This document shows positions 1-8,367 of a stretch of DNA of 39,543 nucleotides, piece by piece. The notes under the pieces are model-generated. The model did no database searches, was not told the origin of the DNA, and saw only the letters and a program-made list of their open reading frames with translations. The position numbers and the translations under genes were made by a program. This DNA is from Desulfurococcaceae archaeon (lineage in GTDB: Archaea; Thermoproteota; Thermoprotei_A; Sulfolobales; Desulfurococcaceae). The stretch is taken from assembly GCA_023269825.1 (NCBI GenBank), contig JAGDWI010000003.1, positions 384,118 to 423,660 on the forward strand. The letters run 5' to 3'. Numbering within the stretch: the first letter of the stretch is position 1; every line of letters begins with the position of its first letter.

Positions 1-37
1 ATTGTACAGTATAATTTACTAGGCTTGGTGAGGACCC

Positions 38-805
38 GTGTCGTGGAGACCGTGGTTTCATAGGAGGAGAGCTAAGCCGCTACAAGAGCTTGTCTCAGAG
101 GAGATCGCGTGGTATTGGTGGACTAGGCTTGGGTTTATTGGTAAACTATACTTATTAATCTCCAGTATAGTGTCAATATCGTCCTCACTATTCACAGTCT
201 ACATACTATTCCAGCCACTAGTAGTCTATGATGGATACACACTGAGTGGATACATATCCCCACTAAGCTACAGCCTCAGAGTAGCTGGATACCCAGCTAA
301 ATACCCATTTCTCGATAGCCTAGTCTCAATATCTATCTTCATGTTGGCTTACGCAGCGTTCACAGGGATACTCGGTGCTCTAGGAGTCATTGGGGCAGTC
401 AAGGAGTGGAGGTCTTGGGTTGCATTTGCACCATCCTCGACGGCGTCAGCCTCACTACTAGTATCACTACTATACTCACTACTACGCTTCGCATCACTAG
501 ACGCTATACCATCAATACCATACACAGTGACAATAACGAGTACTGGTGGAGGCAGAGTATACTTAAACCCACCTAGAGCAACATATAATTGGACATACTA
601 CCTACCATGGAGGCCAATATACTTCTTCACAGCATTCAACATATTAATAGCATTCACAGCTGGCTCAATAATACTCCTACTACTAAAGCCAAAAACACCA
701 GTAACACGCGCTAGAATTAGAAGGAAGAGTGAGGTGAGCAGCTTAAACCCATTGTTGAGTAAATTAAGGGGCTTATTTAATAAAGGTAGAGGTAGCAGTG
801 TATGA
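38..805 (+). CDS. Multi-pass membrane protein, unknown function
   Basis: A 255-residue protein with a basic N-terminus followed by about four hydrophobic segments (residues about 33-60, 95-118, 130-150 and 195-215) and a basic cytoplasmic tail. A loop of about 45 residues between the last two segments contains an N-glycosylation-type sequon and probably lies outside the cell. It starts with GTG and ends inside the first codon of the next gene (ATGA overlap), so the two genes are almost certainly co-transcribed and may act together at the cell surface. I do not recognise a family. The left edge of the window cuts off whatever lies upstream. Confidence 0.7.
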   Translation: MSWRPWFHRRRAKPLQELVSEEIAWYWWTRLGFIGKLYLLISSIVSISSSLFTVYILFQPLVVYDGYTLSGYISPLSYSLRVAGYPAKYPFLDSLVSISIFMLAYAAFTGILGALGVIGAVKEWRSWVAFAPSSTASASLLVSLLYSLLRFASLDAIPSIPYTVTITSTGGGRVYLNPPRATYNWTYYLPWRPIYFFTAFNILIAFTAGSIILLLLKPKTPVTRARIRRKSEVSSLNPLLSKLRGLFNKGRGSSV

Positions 806-2268
806 CTCGGCGAGCATTCATCGCAGTAATAGTCTTGCTCCTAGTAGCAGGCATCGCCTACGCTACAATCTACACGCAGAGATGGAGTTACTTCACAGTT
901 AATATTTCACAACCCCACGTGTGGTTTGAAGACCCCCAGTACCCAAACGTAGTGGTAGAGCTATCCAACTACAAGACAAGCGCGATAGTGAATATTTCAG
1001 CTAGGAATATGGGTTTAAGGCTAGTATATAGAACTGGGCTAGTTTATAACCTCACTCAAGGCAGTGACTACGTCTTACAGTACTTCCAGGAATACGGTCA
1101 AGGCTGCAGTTTCTATTACACAAGTGACGGTAGCGGTATAGTGGTATATGGTAACCCTAGTGGTGGACTATACGGTGGCTGCACATTAAGATATAAATAC
1201 CCCCCAGGTGTAATCGCTAATATCTCGTTCACAGCACTCATGAAGACTGATGACGCAGGCTCGCCGACTGATGGGATTAGGGGAGTGTCTCTCTGGAATA
1301 GCACAAGTGGATACCACTACTTAGCTGGAATAAAAAACAATGGTACAGGGTGGTTTTTCGGAATATATAAGTACACGGGGACAACTATAAGGGAGCCGGG
1401 AGGCCCCGTAATACCGGCACTAGTAGATACTGCAATAACTGGTCGTGTAACTGGTGTTTGGTTTAGTGTATCCTTTCAGCAGATCATATACCCCAATGGC
1501 ACGGTAGTTCTCAAAGCATGGCTCTACAATGTTACGGGTGGTGGTGGATTAGTAGCCTACGTGGAGAGAGTTGACTCGTCACCTATATATTCCGATAACT
1601 TTGGATTAACAGTATATCAAATCAGGAATAAGCCGTCTGCTGTTTTCCAAATCGTTGGTTTTACAACTGAGACCCGTGTACTCATTGTTAAGGGCTTACC
1701 CTACTGTTGCTATGTCTATATTTACGACTCCTCCGGTGGTCTCATTGGATCCGGCCATGTAAATGAATCCGGTATTGTTGAAATCCCGCTTGTGAATCCA
1801 AGTGTAGTTAACGCTACTATTAGTATTTCCTGCGGTGGATATACATACAATTATACGCAGAGCACACTACTAGGTGGAGACGTCTTTGAAGTATACTTTT
1901 GGTTTGAAGGACCAGTGCTCATGGTCTACACAGATATATTAGACACGAACTTCACTGGCTGGTTAAGACTATACAATGCTTCTTGTAATGGCTCAATATA
2001 TAGTATTAAAGTATGGTTGGTTAATCAGACTGCCACCAGTAGTAGTATAAATATTACTCAAGTAGATGGCAACCTCCTAGTATACCCCGATGAAACCAGC
2101 TCAATAATACTCACTCCAAGGTCCACAGGCTGGGCTGGCAACGTAACTCTAAGGGCAGAACTTTACTATAACACCTACTGCACACTATACACATACTTCT
2201 ACTATAACTACTCAATAGGCGCGTTCAGCTGGCTAGACGCAACAATGAACATTAAGGGGGGCCCGTGA
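802..2268 (+). CDS. Exported, glycosylation-rich surface protein
   Basis: A 488-residue protein with one N-terminal hydrophobic segment (residues about 5-23) that acts as a signal or anchor; the rest is beta-rich and contains many N-x-S/T sequons, as in heavily glycosylated archaeal surface proteins. Paired cysteines are scattered through the middle (for example CC near residue 302). There is no second hydrophobic segment at the C-terminus, so it is probably held by the N-terminal helix. It overlaps the preceding membrane protein gene by 4 bp and is probably its operon partner. No enzymatic motif is visible and I do not recognise the family. Confidence 0.7.
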   Translation: MTRRAFIAVIVLLLVAGIAYATIYTQRWSYFTVNISQPHVWFEDPQYPNVVVELSNYKTSAIVNISARNMGLRLVYRTGLVYNLTQGSDYVLQYFQEYGQGCSFYYTSDGSGIVVYGNPSGGLYGGCTLRYKYPPGVIANISFTALMKTDDAGSPTDGIRGVSLWNSTSGYHYLAGIKNNGTGWFFGIYKYTGTTIREPGGPVIPALVDTAITGRVTGVWFSVSFQQIIYPNGTVVLKAWLYNVTGGGGLVAYVERVDSSPIYSDNFGLTVYQIRNKPSAVFQIVGFTTETRVLIVKGLPYCCYVYIYDSSGGLIGSGHVNESGIVEIPLVNPSVVNATISISCGGYTYNYTQSTLLGGDVFEVYFWFEGPVLMVYTDILDTNFTGWLRLYNASCNGSIYSIKVWLVNQTATSSSINITQVDGNLLVYPDETSSIILTPRSTGWAGNVTLRAELYYNTYCTLYTYFYYNYSIGAFSWLDATMNIKGGP

Positions 2269-2448
2269 ATTTTTACCTAGTAGTTTACTCTTAGCGGAGT
2301 CTCGATAGCTTACCACCCCGTGAGGAATCCCATTATTCCTGAATACTTGAGTAGAGTTTTATGAACTTTCTAAATACCTGGGATTAGTCAACAATGTAGC
2401 AAGCTATACTTTAAAACTATGTTTAAACACAAAAATTGTGAATAACCC

Positions 2449-2931
2449 CTACAGGTCAAGAGGCATTATGAAGACGTCACTCCTGAGATTTCTACTTTTG
2501 ATGAAGGTTTTGAGTGATTCATCTATAGTCAAGAACTTTACATCTTCTTGTGTAATAGTGATGCTATATAGTATATTGTCTATTAAGTCTCTGTGGCCAA
2601 GTACATATAGTTTTATTGCCTCCTTTACTGCCTCTTCAGTGATTTCTGCCCTGTTTAAGTCTCTTCTAATTGCTCTAATTCCGTTAGCTACGACTTCCAC
2701 TATATTATTTCTGTTGTAATCCTGTCCACTACTTAGTTCACGTATTTTCTTTGTTATCTTCCACAGTGCCTCTAAAATACTTAGTTCACTATAGTATACC
2801 TCATGCTCTTTTAATTTTTCTATACAATTCATTACTACCTCGTCTGTTTTAAATCCTATAAAAGGCAATAGAAATGGGGTATCAAGTAGAATTTTGTAGT
2901 TTTTCTTGTTCACGCTCACTCTCCTCTTCAA
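2449..2931 (-). CDS. vapC: PIN-domain ribonuclease toxin (VapC-like)
   Basis: About 155 residues. An LLDTPFLLPFIGF segment near residue 15 supplies the first PIN acidic residue, an E in SELSILEALWKI the second, and Asp residues in the C-terminal half (GHRDLIDN and FLTIDESLKTF) complete the usual acidic quartet. PIN toxins are Mg-dependent endoribonucleases acting on tRNA, rRNA or mRNA. The longest frame starts at a TTG; GTG codons at 2922 and 2916 are equally good starts. In every case the start lies inside the 3' end of the AbrB-type gene, the normal overlapping antitoxin-toxin order. Family assignment is by motif; the target RNA is unknown. Confidence 0.8.
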   Translation of the reverse strand: MKRRVSVNKKNYKILLDTPFLLPFIGFKTDEVVMNCIEKLKEHEVYYSELSILEALWKITKKIRELSSGQDYNRNNIVEVVANGIRAIRRDLNRAEITEEAVKEAIKLYVLGHRDLIDNILYSITITQEDVKFLTIDESLKTFIKSRNLRSDVFIMPLDL

Positions 2932-3127
2932 GCTCTTTAAAACTTATATATCCTACTTTAGGTCCATATAGTGCATGCCAGAATGCATCTCTAACTGGTT
3001 CAATAACTATTCTATCGCCCTCAATGTACATCCTGAGTCTCATCCCCTCCCTTATACCCATTTTATCTGCAATAGCCTTAGGTAGTGAAACCAGTCTCTT
3101 CTTAGACACTTTAACTTCAAAACTCAT
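2882..3127 (-). CDS. vapB: AbrB/SpoVT-type antitoxin (VapB-like)
   Basis: An 81-residue protein whose first 45 residues form the swapped-hairpin AbrB fold (VSKKRLVSLPKAIADKMGI followed by EGMRLRMYIEGDRIVIEP). The charged C-terminal tail (ISFKELEEESEREQEK) is the kind of segment that wraps around a PIN toxin. It starts with ATG and its stop lies inside the downstream PIN gene. In such pairs the antitoxin binds and neutralises the toxin, and the complex autorepresses its promoter. Similar pairs are abundant in crenarchaeal genomes and often mark accessory DNA. Confidence 0.82.
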   Translation of the reverse strand: MSFEVKVSKKRLVSLPKAIADKMGIREGMRLRMYIEGDRIVIEPVRDAFWHALYGPKVGYISFKELEEESEREQEKLQNST

Positions 3128-3276
3128 CGTAGTAGACGCTACCCCCTCACCCCGCTAGTATTCTCACCATATGGGCTTTTAAACTTAGTTCTCTGCAATG
3201 GGCTTAAACCGGGATATGTCTAGGTTCACTTCAATAATCTAAGTTATTAAAGAATACTTAGTGTCCTCCATAAGCT

Positions 3277-3998
3277 TTACGACTTGATTAACTTCTCCTC
3301 GTATTTCGCTATGAGTAGTATTAGTGGTTTTAGTGGCTTGATCTTTGAGAAGGCGTTGACTATGAAGTCTAAGTCGCCTCTATTGATAACCCCTAGTTTT
3401 GGTAGGAGGGTTGCGTAAATTAACGGGTATGCTAGTCCACCAATTACTATTTTCAATAGATTGGGGAGTACTCCAACGACTTGTATACTCGTTGATAATA
3501 TGTATGCCGGTATAGCTGATGACACAGCCGCTCCAAAAACACCTAGTGTCGAGTAGTAGTCTAAGCTCACCCCGTGCTTCCTACGTGCAACTACTAGGCT
3601 GTAGATTGTTGAAGCACCATTAGCCAATACTATTGAGTATGCTAATCCATCAACCCCTATTAACCCAGAGAGAGCTACTGCTAACCCAGCGAATACAACA
3701 GCGTAGACTACTGTAGCCTCTAGATTAACCCTGGTATCCCCAACACCGCTAAAGAAACTACCTAGAACCATGTAGCCCAATGCAACGTATAGGTAGTTTA
3801 GAGATATCAAAGCGAAGTAGTGTGGTGTTAAAGCGAGGTACTCTCTACCAAGTAACACAGCTACTATTTCACAAGGCATAACTATACACAACACCACGGC
3901 TGGGACAACTACGAGCGAGGAGTATAACAGATATAGTGAACAACTTCCCCAACTCAACCCTGTTATTGCTAAGCCTAGAGAAAGCGGGGAATAGCATT
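3277..3998 (-). pseudogene. 5'-truncated polysaccharide flippase (Wzx/MATE-like)
   Basis: The open frame encodes about 230 very hydrophobic residues with six or so membrane segments and typical loop sequences of oligosaccharide flippases (a GVGDTR loop after an LGSFFSG segment). Family members are about 450-550 residues, so only the C-terminal half is here. In the same frame, similar hydrophobic sequence continues upstream of the TTG at 3957 (PLSLGLAITGLSWG) until a TAG near 4000, so the gene was cut at about that point. The IS-type TnpB gene begins 290 bp further on and may have contributed to the disruption. Flippases move lipid-linked glycans across the membrane; this fragment is probably non-functional. 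Confidence 0.6.
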
Positions 3999-4285
3999 GT
4001 CGATATGGGGGTTTCTACTAGAAGGTGGAGTGAACAGTGTTTCTATACCGCGGATTCCGCAGTGTCTCACAGCTCACACTCACCCATCTCATTCCTCATT
4101 ACCCAGTGGCCGAGACTTCTCCGCTATTAGGGATTTATTTACCAATGGTGGGTTAGCGCACTTTATCGTGTCGATTAATAAAAGTATTGCAATTTATTGT
4201 GCCGGTCCACTAACCACTAGTGACTATGAGTTGTTAATTAATGCCGAGAGATCTAGTAGCCCTGTGGAGGGTTTCCCCGAGGTAA

Positions 4286-5518
4286 TTATTTGTGGATAGC
4301 TGTAGTTATTTTTAAATATTTCTTTGCCTCGGGGTTCCCCCGCTTGGCTCGGGTTTTCACTGCTTCACTGCGGGGGCTATCAGGGCTCCACGTAACCCAT
4401 GAGCCCTTCATCCGCTTTAAAGCCTTGAGGGCTAAGTTCCATGAGGCCACAACGTCTCTAGTTGTAATGACTTCTCCTAGCTGTAGAAACCTGTAATTTA
4501 TGAACTTTACTCTCTTGCCATTAGGTGCTTTTTTGGAGGTTCTAGCTGGGTTTACGTATACTGTCTTAATACCCTCTATCAATGCCTTGTACTCTGTGTA
4601 CTCCTGTATCCTCCTATAGCACCACAGTGGCTTCACCCATGACAGTCTCTTACCACCATTATTGTTTTCTTTTATTTCCTCCAGGTTCTCGAATACTATT
4701 ACAGCATTGTATTCTCTAGCCACTTCTACAAGCCTTCTAGATACTCTATGCGCTGAGTCGACTAGAATACTCCTCGCCTTGCTAAGCCACCTAGCTCTAC
4801 TTCTCCTAGCCCACTTCAAGAACCTCCAGTTCCTCGGGTATTTTCCCTGCAACTCTTAGGCTAGCTTCCTATAGTGCAACGCTCTCTTCAACCCCTTAAA
4901 CGGCATTACGCCTATAGAGACTAATTCACTGTTCAAGTCTATTATCGTGTATGTTATGTTATTGAAGTTTAAGTCTACACCCATGACTGTCTGGGGTTCT
5001 CTAAACACTACGTCTCTGTGGAACGTTATATATACAAGTATTCTCCCATACCTATAACTTACTATTATCTCACCTGGCTTCCAGGAGCCATCGAGGTATT
5101 TATTGAGGTAGCTATACCACACTAGCTTCAACTCAACCCACTTACCGTGTAATATTGCCAATCTCAGTATCTTCTTATCCAGGTCTATTTTATAGTCTAG
5201 AGTGTGTATTCTAGCTGTTAGCTTCTTCAATAATGGCTTTGAACCACTGTTCTTCCTAGTCGACTCAACAACCTCCTTAGCGCGTTTATATATCTCTGAT
5301 ACATGGTGTGCTCTAAAACCCATTTTCATCAATCTATTGTAGAACATAACGTGTAGCTCTGCCCATGATGGTACTTCACTTAAACCCCAAATCTCATCTA
5401 CAACCAACTGGACTGAATCACGGTATGTCCTCAAGAACTCCACTAGTAATCCCTCATCTCCCTTGGGAGTGACCGCTTCCACTCTAGCGGTCACAGTAGC
5501 CCTCACAGGGAGACTCAT
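4286..5518 (-). pseudogene. tnpB: TnpB (IS200/IS605 type), broken by one in-frame TAA
   Basis: Two consecutive pieces in the same frame (220 residues from ATG at 5518, then about 190 residues) are separated only by TAA at 4856-4858. Reading through gives a normal-length TnpB of about 411 residues: HYRKLA, stop, ELQGKYPRNWRF. TnpB is an RNA-guided RuvC-like nuclease. The three acidic positions are present: D in MGVDLNF, E in FENLEEI and D in TTRDVVASWN. The usual four-cysteine zinc ribbon between the last two is absent (TSKKAPNGKRVKFINYRF), a variant I associate with some thermophilic archaeal TnpBs. No Y1 transposase TnpA gene is adjacent, so this was a stand-alone (IS1341-like) element. Confidence 0.85.
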
Positions 5519-5822
5519 CAGTAAACCCCTCTACCCACTCATTTACTACACTTAGCTTATAAAGCGGTTTAAATAACACACGCAGAAGAACAACCACATA
5601 CTCACATCTATTTACAATTAATCGCAACTATTTTTAGATCGGTCACAGGCTTTAATGGATCTAGCTAGGGGTGGTCGAGTCAAAGTGTGCTTTATTTAGC
5701 TAGACTTGTGGATCCTTGTCAATGGTTTATGTCTTAGTTTGTTTTTATTTAATAAAGTGTTATTAGTATATAGTAGTGGAGTTAATACGAGTCTAAACCC
5801 GGCTGATGACTAGCGTGGTTTA
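5519..5822. other. Intergenic region between TnpB and a membrane wHTH gene
   Basis: About 300 bp of AT-rich DNA. It should include the upstream end of the TnpB element and the promoter of the gene at 5823. A TATA-like run (TTTATTTAATAAA) lies around 5744-5757, but it is about 65 bp before the ATG, so if used it gives a short leader. I see no conserved RNA, repeat array or additional reading frame. Confidence 0.4.
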
Positions 5823-6845
5823 ATGAGTGCTATATCTAGAGTTATGCAGGTGGTTTCACTTAGTGTATTGTTGGTGTCGGTAACTCTACTTATTCGGGGG
5901 GTAAATTATCCTCACACTTCAAACTCTACTTTAACCTACATCGTACTCGATTCTTGCAGTTACGAGGTTGCAAGAGATTTAGTTAAGAAATACCCTGAGC
6001 TCCATGGAAGGATCTTATTTCCAGTTGATTTAAACGAGACAACTGAATCCCCAGTAGTGGTTTTAGCTACGAATATATCGAGAGGTGAATATAGTGATGT
6101 AGTTGGGTATTTATCAAGGTTTAATGGCTTAGTCGCCTCCACTGATGTCGTGTCCTCTAAGGGGGCTTTGAATAGTAGTGATCTATGGAGTTACTGTCTA
6201 TATGGTGATCAAGATGCCCTAGAGCGCGTTGCTAATGGAATTATTGAAAGTGTGAAGACACAGCAAAGTACTACTGTTCTAGCGCCAACAATGGGTGTAT
6301 TGGCTATAGCCATTGTTGCTGCAAGTGTATTTATTGCTTCATCATGGGATGACATTAAAGACTTCATACGCAGGATCAAGATTCCACTACCATTGATTAT
6401 ACCAATTATACTAAGGCAGAAAGTGAGCGTTGAGGATGTATTAAACCACCCCATTAGGTTGAAAATATATGAATTGGTGAGATCTAATGGTGCGGTACCC
6501 TTCTCGAAAGTACTAGAGCTGGGTGGAAGAGCTGTGGTTGAGTGGCACACTTTTATCTTAACGAGGAGTGGGTTGGTAATCGAGTTGAAAATAGGTAGGG
6601 GTGGGAGGAAGAAGAGGTACTTGGTTATCCCAAACCCAGAGGTATTATCAAAAATCCTCCCAAAGCTTGATGAGAGAGTTGAGTGTGTAATTACGAACAG
6701 GGTTAAACCACCCGAGAAAATAGCAGATGTCTGCAATCTAGACACTCAAAGCGTTATATCAATTCTAAGACTTGTAGGAATAATCACTTACAGTTCAAAC
6801 CCCACTATAAAGCCACAGTACGCTGGGATCAACACACAGCCGTAG
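5823..6845 (+). CDS. Membrane-anchored winged-helix regulator-like protein
   Basis: A 340-residue protein. An N-terminal hydrophobic signal/anchor (about 8-24) is followed by an external domain of about 125 residues with several sequons, a second membrane span (about 152-172), and a cytoplasmic C-terminal half. The segment from about 207 to 265 (EDVLNHPIRLKIYELVRSNG through GRGGRKKRYLVI) resembles an ArsR-like winged helix, and a second HTH-like stretch follows (PPEKIADVCNLDTQSVISIL). The layout suggests a one-component sensor that couples an outside domain to DNA binding. This is inferred from domain order; neither ligand nor target can be read from sequence. It starts with ATG and is monocistronic. 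Confidence 0.7.
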   Translation: MSAISRVMQVVSLSVLLVSVTLLIRGVNYPHTSNSTLTYIVLDSCSYEVARDLVKKYPELHGRILFPVDLNETTESPVVVLATNISRGEYSDVVGYLSRFNGLVASTDVVSSKGALNSSDLWSYCLYGDQDALERVANGIIESVKTQQSTTVLAPTMGVLAIAIVAASVFIASSWDDIKDFIRRIKIPLPLIIPIILRQKVSVEDVLNHPIRLKIYELVRSNGAVPFSKVLELGGRAVVEWHTFILTRSGLVIELKIGRGGRKKRYLVIPNPEVLSKILPKLDERVECVITNRVKPPEKIADVCNLDTQSVISILRLVGIITYSSNPTIKPQYAGINTQP

Positions 6846-7088
6846 CAATTAGATACTATGTTAGAGTCCTTTACGATTCTCTAGGATCGCGACTACATAA
6901 ACTTATGAAGTATATCGCCTTGGATTTGTAATTCTCTAAGGTAGTGTAGAAGTAATTATATTAGTCGATGCACGCTCACAAGCAGTCTACATGATCTACC
7001 TTGACCTCGTTGACGAGGTCGCTATGGACTCTTCTAACTCTCTCATCGAGCTCTACATGGAGTTTGAGTTAATAAACATATAGAAAAA
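6846..7088 (+). other. Intergenic region with a possible coding relic
   Basis: No intact gene. One plus-strand frame from about 6955 to the TAG at 7081-7083 reads VIILVDARSQAVYMIYLDLV and then DEVAMDSSNSLIELYMEFEL, which looks protein-like rather than random, but I see no convincing start and cannot name a family. It could be the 3' end of a decayed gene. The stretch lies between the wHTH gene and the conjugation-gene scar. Confidence 0.25.
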
Positions 7089-7391
7089 CTACAATAACCA
7101 TTCATCAACACTCTCCATCCTTCTCTGCACAATCCTAGTATTCCTCTTAATCAATGAGCCAAGCCTAACTCCGAGTTCCCTCTCTACGTGATACTTGAAC
7201 GCCTCTCCGGTGTCTCTTGCCAGGGCTTTTATATTAGTCCAAGCTCTTCTGCCCGCTTCTCCTCCAAGCGTCTTGATCCCTGCTTTGAATGCCTCCCATT
7301 TCGGATGTATTTCTGGCTCTTTTGCCTGCTCCTCCGTGTGCTTCTTGTAGGCTTCTGGGCCGTGGAGAGTGACCTGTACGCTACTAGACAC
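7089..7391 (-). pseudogene. Orphan copy of the C-terminal tail of the VirB6-like protein
   Basis: The 100-residue frame matches the last part of the VirB6/CedA-like protein encoded at 35948-37972: GPEAYKKH, EPEIHPKWEAFKAGIKTLGG and EAGRRAWTNIKALARDT occur in both. The DNA is also closely similar across roughly 200 bp, so the duplication is recent or the source elements are close relatives. All membrane-spanning and PKD-like parts are absent, and sequence outside the shared block differs (N-terminus MSSSVQVTLH; C-terminus LIKRNTRIVQRRMESVDEW). I interpret it as a scar of a second, related integrated element. A less likely alternative is that the tail works as a free-standing small protein. Confidence 0.7.
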
Positions 7392-7584
7392 GTCTTATCC
7401 CTGGCTGTAGAAGGGGAGGTTATAAATCAACTGGGATTTAGGTGCAAGCATTCCAGGATTGCTACTGTTTTTCTGAATCTTCTTGCGAGGAGGGAGTGGG
7501 GCTTCGGCTTACCTGTTTTAAGGCATAAGAATTCATAAACTTAAAAACACGGTGTGAGTGGTGGGTGGAGGGAAAAATATACAA

Positions 7585-8007
7585 ATGGCAGAGAGCTTCC
7601 TCAAAAGAGCGTCTAATAAATTGAATGAAGCTAGAAGTCCCTTAGAAAACCATTACTATGCTGAAAGCGTGTCTGCATCCCAGGAATGTATTGAGCTCTC
7701 AGTAAAAGCCATCTTTCTTCTTCTCCAAGAAGAGTATCCAAAAAGGCACGAATTTAAGGAAGAAGAATTCGAAGCGATTTTAGAAAAGATCCCGGAGAAG
7801 CTTAAGTATTTAGGATTCCCCAAGCTCTACCTTTATTCAAAATTCTGGTCAACTTTCTACACGGTAGCAAAGTATGGGTTAGAGAAAATAGGAGTAGGCC
7901 CCGAGAAGCTGTTTGAGAAAGAGGAGGCAGAACTCGCCTTGAAGCACGCTGATAAATGCTAATATGCAGCAAGTATGCTTAAAAACTACATTGAGCACCC
8001 TTGGTGA
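7585..8007 (+). pseudogene. HEPN-domain protein with an in-frame TAA near its end
   Basis: A helical HEPN-type protein: an N-terminal AESFLKRASNKLNEA helix, then HYYAESVSASQECIELSVKA typical of the family. The upstream GTG at 7558 is an alternative start. The frame stops at TAA 7960-7962 after KHADKC, but the same frame continues with YAASMLKNYIEHPW to TGA at 8005-8007, which is what the last HEPN helix normally looks like; one substitution in a Tyr codon would explain it. HEPN proteins are often RNases or partners of MNT nucleotidyltransferases. No Rx4-6H catalytic motif is obvious and no MNT gene is adjacent. The truncated product may still fold. Confidence 0.65.
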
Positions 8008-8367
8008 TAAATCTTTTCTGGAGACATCTTTGATCACTTTCTATGTTTCTCTATAGTTTAAGTCCTTGTTCTTCACTTAGAACTCTCCTTCCACCAGGCC
8101 CCCTACAGAACAGTCGCGTGTCGGCTATGCACGCGTGTTGAAGCCCTGTTCAATGGATAGGAGCCCGCTGGGCATTTATTCTAAATAGTACTGATCTACC
8201 TAGGGCCTTCTCTTAAGACTTCTACCTCTAGGCTCCTCGCTAGGGCTCTATATTTATAAAAATCCAGGGGGTTTGCAGGCTTATAGTTTGATATTGTATA
8301 TGAGCAACGATTAATGACTAATGAATTATCCTCAAAAAGTTAAAAGTTGGAGAATATGAAGTAGTTT
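8008..8367. other. Gene-free stretch with nested hairpins
   Basis: No open frame is supported. Two nested inverted repeats occur: GAACAG at 8108-8113 pairs with CTGTTC at 8146-8151, and inside it CGCGTG at 8115-8120 pairs with CACGCG at 8130-8135. A short GCCC/GGGC hairpin follows at 8163-8173. This could be the 3' end of a lost IS element (a TnpB guide-RNA region) or a small RNA. The large surface-protein gene converges on this stretch from the right, so a terminator is also possible. Confidence 0.35.

Noticed and set aside
3997-4299. Plus-strand 100-codon frame between the flippase fragment and TnpB
   Set aside because: No family, start or ribosome-binding site; it crosses the truncated flippase end and the 3' flank of TnpB, so it is more likely accidental.
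4286-8007. Reassignment of TAA as a sense codon
   Set aside because: Two in-frame TAA codons were seen, but TAA ends many clearly intact genes here (for example peroxiredoxin and RuBisCO), so mutation or sequencing error is the simpler explanation.
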